A DNA stretch of 64,000 nucleotides from CAVQWT01 sp963717705 (GCA_963717705.1 CAVQWT010000002.1:310001-374000), one strand, 5' to 3'; numbered from the stretch's first letter, positions 9,722-18,361 are shown. The notes: generated by a model from the sequence alone, not told the origin. Numbers and translations are program-made.

Positions 9722-11134
9722 TTACAGGCTGAAGTACATGTCGTACTCGACCGGATGGGTCGTCATGCGGAAGCGCGTGACCTCCTCCGACTTCAGCGCG
9801 ATGTACGCGTCGATCATGTCGTTGGTGAACACGCCGCCGCGGGTGAGGAACTCGCGATCCTTGTCGAGATAGTCGAGCGCCTGGTCGAGCGACGAGCACA
9901 CGGTCGGGATCTTGGCATCCTCTTCCGGCGGCAGGTCGTACAGGTTCTTGTCGGCCGGGTCGCCCGGATGGATCTTGTTCTGCACGCCGTCGAGACCCGC
10001 CATCAGCATCGCCGCGAACGCGAGGTACGGATTGGCGGTGGGGTCGGGGAAGCGGACCTCGATGCGACGGCCCTTCGGGTTGGCGACGTACGGGATGCGG
10101 ATCGAGGCCGACCGGTTGCGCGCCGAGTACGCGAGCTTGACCGGCGCCTCGAAGCCCGGCACCAGCCGCTTGTACGAGTTGGTGCCGGGGTTGGTGATGG
10201 CGTTGAGCGCCCGGGCGTGCTTGATGATGCCGCCGATGTAATGGAGCGCGAATTCGGACAGGCCCGAGTAGCCGTCACCGGCAAAGAGGTTCTTGCCGTC
10301 CTTCCACACCGACTGGTGCACGTGCATGCCCGACCCGTTGTCGCCGACGATCGGCTTGGGCATGAACGTCGCCGTCTTGCCGTACGCGTGCGCGGTGTTG
10401 TGGATGACGTACTTCATGATCTGCAGCCAGTCGGCGCGCTTGACCAGCGTCTCGAACTTGGTCCCGATCTCGCACTGGCCGGCATTCGCGACCTCGTGGT
10501 GGTGCACCTCGACCTCGACGCCCATCTGCTCCATGGCGAGACACATGGCCGAACGGATGTCCTGGAGCTGGTCGACCGGCGGGACCGGGAAGTAGCCGCC
10601 CTTGACCGAAGGCCGGTGGCCGAGGTTGCCGCCCTCGAACTTGTCGGCGGTCGACCACGCCGCCTCTTCCGAAAACACCTTGCAATAGCTGCCGGACATG
10701 TCGACCGACCATTCGACGGCATCGAAGATGAAGAACTCGGGCTCGGGGCCGAAGTACGCGGTGTCGCCGAGCTTGGTGCTCTTGAGGTACGCCTCGGCGC
10801 GCTTCGCCAGCGAGCGCGGATCGCGTTCGTAGCCCTTGCCGTCCGACGGCTCGACCACGTCGCAGGTGATCAGCAGCGTCGTCTCGTCCATGAAGGGGTC
10901 GAGGTTGGCCGTGCCCGCATCGGGCATCAGCAGCATGTCCGACGCCTGGATTCCCTTCCAGCCGGCGATCGACGAGCCGTCGAACGCGTGCCCGGACTCG
11001 AACTTGTCGGCGCTGAACTGCCTCGCCGGCACCGTCACGTGCTGCTCCTTGCCGCGGGTGTCCGTGAACCGGAGGTCGACGAACTTGACCTCCTTCTCTT
11101 TGATCATCTTGAGCACGTCGGCGGGGGTGGTCAT
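9722..11134 (-). CDS. glnA: Glutamine synthetase, type I
   Basis: This 470-residue dodecameric GSI forms glutamine from glutamate, ammonia and ATP. Visible motifs are the ammonia latch FDGSSIAGW, the metal-binding FGPEPEFFIFD, the ATP-binding KPIVGDNGSGMH(V)H and NPGTNSYKRLVPGFEAP. The adenylylation loop NLYDLPPEEDAKIP carries the regulatory tyrosine, so activity is probably controlled by GlnE. The ribosome-binding site AGGAGA precedes the ATG. The 397-bp upstream gap carries a sigma-54 promoter and NtrC-like sites, and a rho-independent terminator follows, so glnA is a single-gene unit next to ntrBC. Confidence 0.97.
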   Translation of the reverse strand: MTTPADVLKMIKEKEVKFVDLRFTDTRGKEQHVTVPARQFSADKFESGHAFDGSSIAGWKGIQASDMLLMPDAGTANLDPFMDETTLLITCDVVEPSDGKGYERDPRSLAKRAEAYLKSTKLGDTAYFGPEPEFFIFDAVEWSVDMSGSYCKVFSEEAAWSTADKFEGGNLGHRPSVKGGYFPVPPVDQLQDIRSAMCLAMEQMGVEVEVHHHEVANAGQCEIGTKFETLVKRADWLQIMKYVIHNTAHAYGKTATFMPKPIVGDNGSGMHVHQSVWKDGKNLFAGDGYSGLSEFALHYIGGIIKHARALNAITNPGTNSYKRLVPGFEAPVKLAYSARNRSASIRIPYVANPKGRRIEVRFPDPTANPYLAFAAMLMAGLDGVQNKIHPGDPADKNLYDLPPEEDAKIPTVCSSLDQALDYLDKDREFLTRGGVFTNDMIDAYIALKSEEVTRFRMTTHPVEYDMYFSL

Positions 11135-11207
11135 GCGAATCTTCTCCTGATGGCGTCAAGCGCCCAGCGGGCGCACATTGCGTTGCAAAAAAGGGCGGAT
11201 TGCTTTT

Positions 11208-11223
11208 AGCGAGAAGCGTGCCA
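11208..11223 (-). promoter_or_regulatory. Sigma-54 promoter of glnA
   Basis: On the minus strand TGGCACG - 4 nt - TCGCT matches the -24/-12 consensus (TGGCACG-N4-TTGCW) with one mismatch in the -12 element. It lies about 75 bp upstream of the glnA ATG, and NtrC-like sites lie about 85-120 bp further upstream, the normal activator distance. Confidence 0.75.
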
Positions 11224-11296
11224 TGGGATGGCGACGCCGAAGTGCCTGTTTGGCAAGGGTCAATCGACCCGGCCACCGGTGATGAGAGCGGCGGCT

Positions 11297-11344
11297 CGCA
11301 CCCAAATAGTGCGCCTCCGGGCGATGCGGCACAAGCATGGTGCG
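11297..11344. promoter_or_regulatory. Two NtrC-like binding sites upstream of glnA
   Basis: Two 17-bp dyads with the NtrC geometry (TGCAC-N7-GTGCA) occur at 11297-11313 (CGCAC-N7-GTGCG) and 11328-11344 (GGCAC-N7-GTGCG). Their centres are 31 bp apart, about three helical turns, so bound dimers would face the same side of the DNA. Confidence 0.6.
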
Positions 11345-11459
11345 ACGTTCTCGCCACAGCCGCCATACCTGCGCCGCACTGCAAAACATCCAACGGCTTC
11401 CTGCGCTGTTTCGGGGAATCCTTGGCCTCAGTGCTCGGACGAAGGTGCCACGGATTCCC

Positions 11460-11526
11460 CAATAACTTGATTAAACAATGTTTTTTCTTTCGCCCCGGTT
11501 TGGCGGTGGCGCACCATAATGATGCG
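11460..11526. promoter_or_regulatory. Distal NtrC-like site and IHF-like site upstream of glnA
   Basis: At 11510-11526 CGCACCATAATGATGCG matches the NtrC dyad consensus (TGCACCA-N3-TGGTGCA) at most positions. At 11460-11472 the minus strand reads AATCAAGTTATTG, an exact match to the IHF consensus WATCAA-N4-TTR. Both lie in the AT-richer distal part of the glnA upstream gap. The IHF site is far (about 240 bp) from the -24 element, so its role is uncertain. Confidence 0.4.
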
Positions 11527-11531
11527 TGCCG

Positions 11532-12380
11532 CTACGGATAGAACAGGTACAAACGATAGCCCGACTGCGTCGTCGCGCTGGCGTCGATGAAGAGCTTGAT
11601 CGCCAACTCGCCATTTCCCGGCATGCCCGTGGCGACGTCGATGGTGCCGCCCGCGTACTCCGCCGGGGCCAGCACGCGCCGCACCACCGGCTGGTCCTGC
11701 GCGTCGGTCAGCGTGAGTTCGAGGTGCGGATAGGCGAGCGGCCAGGCAGCGCGGTTACGCAGCGTCGCCGACAGGATGAGCAGCCCGCGGTGCGCGGGAT
11801 CGGCCTGAAGGTCCGACGCATCGATGGACAGGCCCGCGACGTCGCGCAGCGGCCGGACCGTGCAGCCGAGCACCGCGCAGGCGCCGGCGAACACCGGTCG
11901 CGTCGCGGGAAAGTGCGCGGCCAGCACTTCGCGCCAGTGAATCGCCGCCTGCGCCACCAGCGCGAGCAGCAGCAGCGGCACCGCCGCGACGAGCAGCGCG
12001 CTGGCGATCGGCGACTTGCGCCTGTGCTTCACCGGGGCAAAGCGCTCCTCGTAGGAGATCTCGCGCACCGGGTCGAGCTCGTCGTCCGCGACGGTCGCGG
12101 CGGGACCTGCACGCTCGCGCGTCACCGACGGCTCGCCGCCGGGCGACTCGAGCGCAAGGCTGCTGCGCAACGTCACCGTCGGAGGGCCGAGCGCGGCCTC
12201 GTCGTACGACGCCTCGGCCGGGCGCGGGCGCGGGGCCAGCGAGATGAGATGCGCGTTGCCGTCGAACACGGTCTTGCAGTGGCCGCAGCGGACCTGCCCC
12301 GCGCGCATCGCCAGCTGCTGCTGGGTCACGCGGAAGATCGTCTTGCAGCCGGGGCAGCGGGTGTATTGTTCTTGGGCCAA
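11532..12380 (-). CDS. Zinc-ribbon, single-pass membrane protein of the DUF3426 type
   Basis: The protein opens with an MJ0042-type zinc ribbon (CPGCKTIF ... VRCGHCKTVFDG, two CxxC knuckles). A variable linker and one transmembrane helix (about residues 145-168, SALLVAAVPLLLLALVAQAA) follow, then a DUF3426-like domain whose C-terminal half includes LSATLRNRAAWPLAYPHLEL. The start is taken as TTG at 12380 because the zinc ribbon normally begins within a few residues of the N-terminus; the frame is open to 12479. It follows prmA on the same strand, as in many betaproteobacteria. The role is unknown. Confidence 0.75.
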   Translation of the reverse strand: MAQEQYTRCPGCKTIFRVTQQQLAMRAGQVRCGHCKTVFDGNAHLISLAPRPRPAEASYDEAALGPPTVTLRSSLALESPGGEPSVTRERAGPAATVADDELDPVREISYEERFAPVKHRRKSPIASALLVAAVPLLLLALVAQAAIHWREVLAAHFPATRPVFAGACAVLGCTVRPLRDVAGLSIDASDLQADPAHRGLLILSATLRNRAAWPLAYPHLELTLTDAQDQPVVRRVLAPAEYAGGTIDVATGMPGNGELAIKLFIDASATTQSGYRLYLFYP

Positions 12381-12433
12381 GGCGTCGCGCAGGCGGCGGT
12401 GGACGGGGCGATCGGGCCGCGGGTGCGGTCCGT

Positions 12434-13369
12434 TCAGCCTGCCGGGTCGGTGTTGCGGACGCCGGCGAGCGCGACCCAATCCTCGTCGCGATCCCAGAGG
12501 CCGATTCTAAACCACGGAGCGTAGGCTGCGGCCACGTCGTCCGCCTGGCCGGCGAGGACGCCCGACAGCACGATCGCGCCGCCCGGCCGCACCCGCGCCG
12601 CAAGCGCCGGCGCCAGCAGCCGCAGCGGGTTGGCAAGGATGTTGGCGACGACGACGTCGTAGCGACCGCCGGCAGCGGCGGGCAGCGCCGCATGCAGCGC
12701 GCCACCGCTCGCGTCCGGCAGCGCGAAGGTCGCGACGACGCCGTTGCGTTCGGCATTGGCGCGGCTCGCGGCGATCGCCTGCGGATCGACGTCGGTCCCC
12801 GCCACGACACCGGCGCCCAGCCGCGCGGCGGCAATGGCGAGGATCCCGGATCCGCAGCCGTAGTCGAGGACGCTTGCGCCGCGCGGCATCTCGGCGGCCA
12901 GCCAGCGCAGGCACAGCCGCGTCGTCGGATGCGAGCCGGTGCCGAACGCGAGGCCCGGATCGAGCAGCAGGTTGGTCGCGTGCGGGTCGACCGGCTCGCA
13001 CCACGACGGAACGATCCACAGTCCTTCGGCCACGCACAGCGGCGCGAACTGCGCCTGCGTTGCGCGCACCCAGTCCTCGTCGGCGATGGCGAAGCGCTGG
13101 TGCGGCGGCGCGGCCGCCCCGACGTCGGCCGCGGCCGCGGACAGCGCCGCTTCCGGGTCGGCATCGCCGGCGAACAGCGCCGTCAGTCGCGACACCGGCC
13201 ACATCGCGCCGGGGTCCTCCCCGGGCTCGCCGTAGAGGGGCGTCTCGCCGGGGGTGCCGGCACGCGGGTCGGCCGCGTCGACCGAGAGCGCACCGGCGGC
13301 CAGCAGCGCGTCGGACCACGCGTCGGCCGTCGCGGCGTCGGTGTCGAAGCGCAGCGCCAGGTAGCTCAC
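12434..13369 (-). CDS. prmA: Ribosomal protein L11 methyltransferase
   Basis: A 311-residue SAM-dependent methyltransferase that trimethylates L11. The SAM-binding motif VLDYGCGSGILAIAAARLGA and the catalytic block VVANILANPLRLLAPALAARV (NILA) are present, as are the N-terminal substrate-recognition domain and the typical DPGLAFGTGSHPTTRLCL. The start is GTG at 13369, 11 bp after the accC stop. It lies in the common accB-accC-prmA order. Confidence 0.93.
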   Translation of the reverse strand: MSYLALRFDTDAATADAWSDALLAAGALSVDAADPRAGTPGETPLYGEPGEDPGAMWPVSRLTALFAGDADPEAALSAAAADVGAAAPPHQRFAIADEDWVRATQAQFAPLCVAEGLWIVPSWCEPVDPHATNLLLDPGLAFGTGSHPTTRLCLRWLAAEMPRGASVLDYGCGSGILAIAAARLGAGVVAGTDVDPQAIAASRANAERNGVVATFALPDASGGALHAALPAAAGGRYDVVVANILANPLRLLAPALAARVRPGGAIVLSGVLAGQADDVAAAYAPWFRIGLWDRDEDWVALAGVRNTDPAG

Positions 13370-13380
13370 GCCGGCGGCGA

Positions 13381-14774
13381 TCAGCCCGCCGCCAGGCGGC
13401 GCTTGGCGAGCTTTTCCTCGAGGTAGTGGATCGAGGTGCCGCCGCGGATGAACTTGTCGTCGAGCAGCAGTTCCTGGTGCAGCGGAATGTTCGTCTTGAT
13501 GCCCTCGACGATCATCTCGGACAGCGCGACCCGCATCCGCGCGATCGCCTGCTCCCGCGTGTCGCCGTATGCGATGACCTTGCCGATCATCGAGTCGTAG
13601 TACGGCGGCACGAAGTAGTTCTGGTAGGCGTGCGAATCGACGCGGATGCCGGGCCCGCCCGGGGCGTGCCACGACGTGATGCGCCCCGGCGACGGGACGA
13701 AGGTGTACGGGTCCTCGGCGTTGATGCGGCACTCGATCGCGTGGCCGCGCCGCACGATGTCGCGCTGGCGGAAGCGCAGCTTCTGGCCCGCGGCGACACG
13801 GATCTGCTCCTGCACGATGTCGACGCCGGTGATCATCTCGGTGACAGGATGCTCGACCTGGACCCGCGTGTTCATCTCGATGAAGAAGAACTCGTCGTTC
13901 TCGTACAGGAACTCGAACGTTCCCGCGCCGCGGTAGTTGATCTTGCGGCAGGCGTCGGCGCAGCGCTCGCCGATGCGGGTCAGCGCGCGCGCCGAGATTC
14001 CCGGCGCCGGCGCCTCCTCGATGATCTTCTGGTGCCGCCGCTGCATCGAGCAGTCGCGCTCGAACAGGTAGACCGCGTTGCGGTGCTCGTCGGCGAGCAC
14101 CTGGATCTCGATGTGGCGCGGGTTGGCGAGGAACTTCTCCATGTAGACGGTCGGATTGCCGAACGCCGCCTGCGCCTCGGAGCGCGTCAGCGTCACCGCC
14201 GACAGCAGCGCCGCCTCGGTGTGCACGACGCGCATGCCGCGGCCGCCGCCGCCGCCGGCCGCCTTGATGATCACCGGGTAGCCGGTGGCGCGCGCCATCC
14301 GGACGACCTCCTTCGGATCCTCCGGGAGCGCGCCCTCGGACCCGGGAACGCAGGGCACGCCGGCCTTGGTCATCGCGGCCTTGGCGCTGACCTTGTCGCC
14401 CATCAGGCGGATCGTGTCCGGGCGCGGGCCGATGAACACGAATCCGGACCGCTCGACCTTCTCGGCGAAATCGGCGTTCTCCGACAGGAAGCCGTAGCCG
14501 GGATGGATCGCCTGCGCGTCGGTGACCTCGGCCGCGGCGATGATCGCCGGGACGTGGAGGTAGCTCTGGGCCGACGGCGGCGGGCCGATGCAGACCGATT
14601 CGTCGGCAAGACGCACGTACTTGGCGTCGCGGTCGGCCTCGGAATGGACGACGACCGTCTTGATGTTGAGCTCGCGGCACGCCCGCTGGATGCGCAGCGC
14701 GATCTCGCCGCGATTGGCGATCAGGATCTTGCCGAACAGCTGGTCGGTGTTCTTGGCGGGCACGAGCGCGGGAC

Positions 14775-14778
<4 letters not shown>
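13381..14778 (-). CDS. accC: Acetyl-CoA carboxylase, biotin carboxylase subunit
   Basis: This 465-residue protein with an ATP-grasp domain carboxylates biotin on AccB, the first half-reaction of fatty-acid synthesis. The core motifs KILIANRGEIALRI, HPGYGFLSENADFA, KAAGGGGGRGM, the active-site block EMNTRVQVEHPVTEM and IECRINAEDP are intact. The first usable codon is a TTG at 14778 that overlaps the accB stop (TTGA); a GTG at 14763 is an alternative. Either gives an N-terminus about 15 residues longer than the usual MFxKILIANRGE start. It is coupled to accB upstream and prmA downstream. Confidence 0.95.
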
Positions 14779-15239
<461 letters not shown>

Positions 15240-15242
15240 GGG

Positions 15243-15362
15243 TCAGCCCCTGACGCGCTGCAGCGAAAACCGGACTGCAAAGCGGTCATCGGTCCAACAA
15301 CGGGTGTTTCGTGCCGGAACCCAGATCGGGGCGGCGGGCGGTCTGCTGCGGGGGGATGTCAT
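15243..15362 (-). CDS. Possible 39-residue leader ORF upstream of accB
   Basis: An ATG at 15362 on the minus strand is preceded by an unusually good ribosome-binding site (AAGGAAGGAAG, 8-nt spacer). It opens a 39-codon frame ending in TGA just before the accB start (TGACCATG). The predicted peptide is Arg/Pro-rich without a recognisable domain. The position fits a leader peptide or a small protein coupled to accB, but coding potential cannot be judged from one genome. Confidence 0.4.
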   Translation of the reverse strand: MTSPRSRPPAAPIWVPARNTRCWTDDRFAVRFSLQRVRG

Positions 15363-15622
15363 CGCCCGAGCTTCCTTCCTTGTGGGAATCCAGCCTGGAA
15401 GTTTGCCGCAGTTAGCCGCACGTTGTCCAGTCGTTGACCGAACTTGCAGCCTTGGGGAGGTGTCCTGCCGGGCGGGAGCGTCTGCCGCGCGACGGTGCGG
15501 CGGCCGTAGGCGGCATGACCAGCCGCGGGCGCAGGTCAGGCTGCCCGAGCGACCGCGACCAACCGCCGGGGCGCCCCCCGAAATTCCCTCCGGTCGCCGG
15601 TTAACGCCTTGTTGGAAGGAGA
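15363..15622. other. Intergenic region between tlpA and the accB leader; aroQ not found
   Basis: The whole interval between tlpA and accB is about 383 bp (15240-15622). In many betaproteobacteria aroQ (3-dehydroquinate dehydratase) sits here, but no frame encodes its conserved blocks (GPNLNxLG, HxSN). Apart from the leader ORF, I see no clear promoter hexamers or strong hairpin. It probably holds the accBC-prmA promoter. Confidence 0.5.
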
Positions 15623-16162
15623 TCAAAGGAGTTGGCCGACGATCGACCGCAACTGGGCGTCGCGCAGCGGACCCAGTTGGGTATGGACGATCGCGCCCTG
15701 CCGGTCCACGACTACGGTGAAGGGCAATGCCATCAGCCGGTTGCCCAGCGTCTTCGACAATTCCATCGCGCCGTAGCCGCCGATAAGCGACGGATAGTTG
15801 AGCCCGATTTCCTCGACAAATGGCCGCACCTTGTCGGCGGAATCGATGGCGATGCCGACGAATTGCAGCCCGCGGCCCCCCAGGTCGGCCTGGGCGCGGA
15901 CGAATTCGGGCATCTCTTCGCGACACGGCGCACACCACGTCGCCCAGAAATTCACGACCAGCACCTTGCCTCGCCACTGCGCCAGCGTCTGCTCCTTACC
16001 GGAGGTGTCGGGCAGGGTGACGCCCAGCAGCGCCGCTGCATCGCGGCCGCCGCCGTCGGTGCCACCGACCCCGAAGGTGCTGCGGCCGAAGTAGATCCCG
16101 GCGGCGAGCGCCACCGCGGCGGCGACGGCAGCGAGGACCAGAACAGGGCGGCGGGTGGCCAT
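15623..16162 (-). CDS. TlpA-like periplasmic thiol:disulfide oxidoreductase
   Basis: A 179-residue protein with an N-terminal signal anchor (VLVLAAVAAAVALAAGIYF) and a thioredoxin/AhpC-TSA fold. It contains NFWATWCAPCREEMPEF (CxxC at Cys77 and Cys80) and the cis-Pro region MALPFTVVVDRQGAI. It is expected to act as a periplasmic reductant, for example of cytochrome or metallochaperone cysteines. It lies 74 bp downstream of a DsbD alpha-domain protein that would be a natural electron donor, but the membrane part of DsbD is not encoded beside it. Confidence 0.88.
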   Translation of the reverse strand: MATRRPVLVLAAVAAAVALAAGIYFGRSTFGVGGTDGGGRDAAALLGVTLPDTSGKEQTLAQWRGKVLVVNFWATWCAPCREEMPEFVRAQADLGGRGLQFVGIAIDSADKVRPFVEEIGLNYPSLIGGYGAMELSKTLGNRLMALPFTVVVDRQGAIVHTQLGPLRDAQLRSIVGQLL

Positions 16163-16236
16163 GGGCGCCAGGGCTAGGATTGGTTGGTGAGCAAACGCTC
16201 ACATCCTCGCGCCGGCCCTTGCGACCGGCGCGGGGC

Positions 16237-16788
16237 TCAATTGAACCAGCGCTTCTTCTCCGGGGCTGCCTCGACCGGCAGCCCGGGCTTGCCGCCGGCG
16301 GCTGGCAGCGCGATGGTGACCTGCTGCACCTGCGGCGGGTAGCAGACGCCGACGTCGGCGCATCCCTGAGATTCGGCCCGGACGGTCAACGAGCGTCCGG
16401 GCGCCGCCGCGTCGAGCGGCAGCCGCACCAGCAGCATGCCCCGGTAGGTCTCGACCTTGCCGAAGAACTCGTCCTCCTTGACCTTGCCCGGCGGCAGCGG
16501 CGCAACGGCTCCGAGCGCGGCGCCGTCGACGGTGAACCGGAGCTTGTCGCGGTAGAGGTAGTAGCCGTCGGCCACGACGAAGCGCGCCTCTACCGTGCGG
16601 TCGTCCAGCCCGCGCGCGGCAAAGGCGAAGGCGCGCTCCGGCTCGAGCAGCTTGACCTGGGCGGCCGCGGGGAGGAGCGGCGCGACGGCGAACGCCAGCA
16701 CCAGCAGCCGCGGCAGCGCTCCGGTCGACCGGCCAGCGCGCGCGCCCGTCGGCCGCAATCCCGCCGCAGCCACAGCCAGCAGGGGCAC
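16237..16788 (-). CDS. Stand-alone DsbD N-terminal (alpha) domain protein
   Basis: About 183 residues: a signal peptide (LLVLAFAVAPLLPAAAQ) and one immunoglobulin-like DsbD alpha domain with the redox cysteine pair in GCADVGVCYPPQ. Family features such as FVVADGYYLYRDKLRF are visible. The gene ends naturally after this domain (KKRWFN, stop). The membrane beta domain and thioredoxin-like gamma domain of full-length DsbD are absent from this frame and its neighbourhood. The GTG at 16788 is preferred because it avoids overlap with cutA; the frame is open to 16866. It lies between cutA and tlpA, where complete dsbD is often found. Confidence 0.8.
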   Translation of the reverse strand: MPLLAVAAAGLRPTGARAGRSTGALPRLLVLAFAVAPLLPAAAQVKLLEPERAFAFAARGLDDRTVEARFVVADGYYLYRDKLRFTVDGAALGAVAPLPPGKVKEDEFFGKVETYRGMLLVRLPLDAAAPGRSLTVRAESQGCADVGVCYPPQVQQVTIALPAAGGKPGLPVEAAPEKKRWFN

Positions 16789-16813
16789 ATCGACCGGGGA
16801 GTGGCTGCGGGCG

Positions 16814-17140
16814 TCAGCGGCCGGCCGTTTCGGCGGCGATCCAGTCAAGATAGGGGGCGAATCCATCGGTAAGAAGGACAGCGACGATTTCCGGTAGTTC
16901 GTAGGGGTGGTGTTCCCGGATCGCGGCCTCCACCTCCGGGTAGCGGTCCGCGACGGTCTTGATCACCACCGGGATTTCCTGCGCAGTTTCGATCGCGCCC
17001 CGCCAGTGATAAAGTGATTCGACCGGCGAGCCGACGGTGACGCAGGCGGCAAGCCGCAGTTCGACGAGCCGACGCGCCAGTCGCTGCGCGCCGCCCCGGT
17101 CCGGAAATTGCGTCAGCACCAGCAGCGCCGCACTGGCCAA
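16814..17140 (-). CDS. cutA: Divalent-cation tolerance protein CutA
   Basis: A 108-residue trimeric CutA1 protein. The diagnostic pieces LAACVTVGSPVESLYHWRG, EIPVVIKTVADRYPEVEAAI and HHPYELPEIVAV are complete. The biological role remains unclear; it was first linked to copper tolerance. The start is a TTG at 17140 preceded by GGAGG, which gives normal length; a longer frame reaching 17335 would run into fxsA. It diverges from fxsA with only 9 bp between start codons. Confidence 0.88.
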   Translation of the reverse strand: MASAALLVLTQFPDRGGAQRLARRLVELRLAACVTVGSPVESLYHWRGAIETAQEIPVVIKTVADRYPEVEAAIREHHPYELPEIVAVLLTDGFAPYLDWIAAETAGR

Positions 17141-17150
17141 GGAGCCTCCA
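17139..17150. promoter_or_regulatory. Shared ribosome-binding sequence between divergent cutA and fxsA
   Basis: The palindrome-like GGAGCCTCC supplies AAGGAG for fxsA (plus) and GGAGG for cutA (minus). The two start codons lie 9 bp apart, so each gene's promoter and 5' leader must be inside the other gene's coding sequence. Confidence 0.6.
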
Positions 17151-17539
17151 TGCGCTTTCTCGTCCTCGCGATTGTAATGGCTTTCCCGGTCCTGGACCTG
17201 TACGTGACGGTGCGGTTCGCGCAATGGACCGGCGTCCCGGTCTGGGCCTGGATCGGCGTCGCGATGGTCGGCGGGTTCCTGCTGCTGCGCAGCGAACGGA
17301 CGGCCTTCCGCGCACGCACGGTGGCCGCGATGCACGGCGAGCAGTCGCTGCTGCGCGGGCTCGTCGACAGCGGGCGCAAGGTGCTGGCGGCGATGCTGCT
17401 GATCCTGCCGGGCATCGTCAGCGACCTGGTCGCGCTGCTGCTGCTCGCGCTGCCGATCAACGTCGGGCGCCGCGTCGAGGCGGCGGCGATGGGTCGGCGC
17501 GTGGACGCCATCGAAGGCGACTGGCGGCGGCTCGACTGA
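17150..17539 (+). CDS. fxsA: FxsA family membrane protein
   Basis: A 129-residue inner-membrane protein with about three hydrophobic helices (RFLVLAIVMAFPVLDLYVTV, VWAWIGVAMVGGFLLLRSE, MLLILPGIVSDLVALLLLAL). The characteristic FP..ELY-like start and LPGIVSDLVALLLL block mark the FxsA family, named for suppression of F exclusion of phage T7. The ATG at 17150 follows AAGGAG. It ends 6 bp from the stop of lgt, which converges on it. Confidence 0.88.
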   Translation: MRFLVLAIVMAFPVLDLYVTVRFAQWTGVPVWAWIGVAMVGGFLLLRSERTAFRARTVAAMHGEQSLLRGLVDSGRKVLAAMLLILPGIVSDLVALLLLALPINVGRRVEAAAMGRRVDAIEGDWRRLD

Positions 17540-17545
17540 GCCCCG

Positions 17546-18361
17546 TCACTTGAGCCGGTCGTAGACGGTCGGCTCGGACCTGCCCGCCCGCCGGTAGGCC
17601 CAGATCATCAGGCCGACGCCGGCGACGATCATCGGCAGCGACAGCCACTGACCCATCGTCAGGCCCAGCGCCAGCGGTCCCAGGAACGCGTCGGGCTCGC
17701 GGGCGAATTCGGCGACGAAGCGACACCCGCCGTAGCCCACGAGGAACAGGCCCGACGCGGCGCCGGTAGGCCGCCGTCGCCCCGTGTAGAACCACAGCAC
17801 GACGAACAGCAGCAGTCCCTCGAGCCCGAACTGGTACAGCTGCGACATGTGCCGCGGCTCGGGACCCGCCTGCGGGAACACCATCCCCCACGGTCCCTGC
17901 GTGACGCGGCCCCACAGCTCGCCGTTGATGAAGTTGCCGAGGCGCCCGGCCGCCAGCCCCAGCGGCACCAGCGGAGCGATGAAATCGGTGACGTCGAGCC
18001 AGCGCTTGTGGCGCCCGCGCGCGAACAGCCACATCGCGAAAATCACGCCGAGGAAGCCGCCGTGGAAGCTCATGCCGCCCTGCCAGAGCGCGAACACCTC
18101 GAGCGGGTGCTGCAGGTAGTAAAGCGGCTTGTAGAACAGGACGTATCCGAGCCGGCCGCCGACGATCACGCCGAACACGCCGTAGTACAGCATGTCGTCG
18201 ATATCGCGCGGGTGCCACCCGGTCAGCAGGTTCTGCCGGGCCCGGTAGCGCCCGAGCACGACGAACAGCACGAACCCGATCAGGTACATCAAGCCGTACC
18301 AGCGCACCGCGAGCGGGCCGATCGAGAACGCGATCGGGTCGAATTGCGGATGGACGAGCAT
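17546..18361 (-). CDS. lgt: Prolipoprotein diacylglyceryl transferase
   Basis: This 271-residue polytopic inner-membrane enzyme transfers diacylglycerol from phosphatidylglycerol to the lipobox cysteine of prolipoproteins. The Lgt signature GRLGNFINGELWGR and the essential MSFHGGFLGV segment are present. The ATG at 18361 begins MLVHPQFDPIAFSIGPLAVRW, the normal Lgt start. Many lipoproteins in this window would be its substrates. Confidence 0.95.
   Translation of the reverse strand: MLVHPQFDPIAFSIGPLAVRWYGLMYLIGFVLFVVLGRYRARQNLLTGWHPRDIDDMLYYGVFGVIVGGRLGYVLFYKPLYYLQHPLEVFALWQGGMSFHGGFLGVIFAMWLFARGRHKRWLDVTDFIAPLVPLGLAAGRLGNFINGELWGRVTQGPWGMVFPQAGPEPRHMSQLYQFGLEGLLLFVVLWFYTGRRRPTGAASGLFLVGYGGCRFVAEFAREPDAFLGPLALGLTMGQWLSLPMIVAGVGLMIWAYRRAGRSEPTVYDRLK

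Noticed and set aside
15243..15977. A 244-codon minus-strand frame covering the tlpA-accB gap, considered as aroQ
   Set aside because: Its translation lacks the dehydroquinate dehydratase motifs and overlaps tlpA in another frame; only the final 39 codons, with their own start and ribosome-binding site, are kept as a possible leader ORF.
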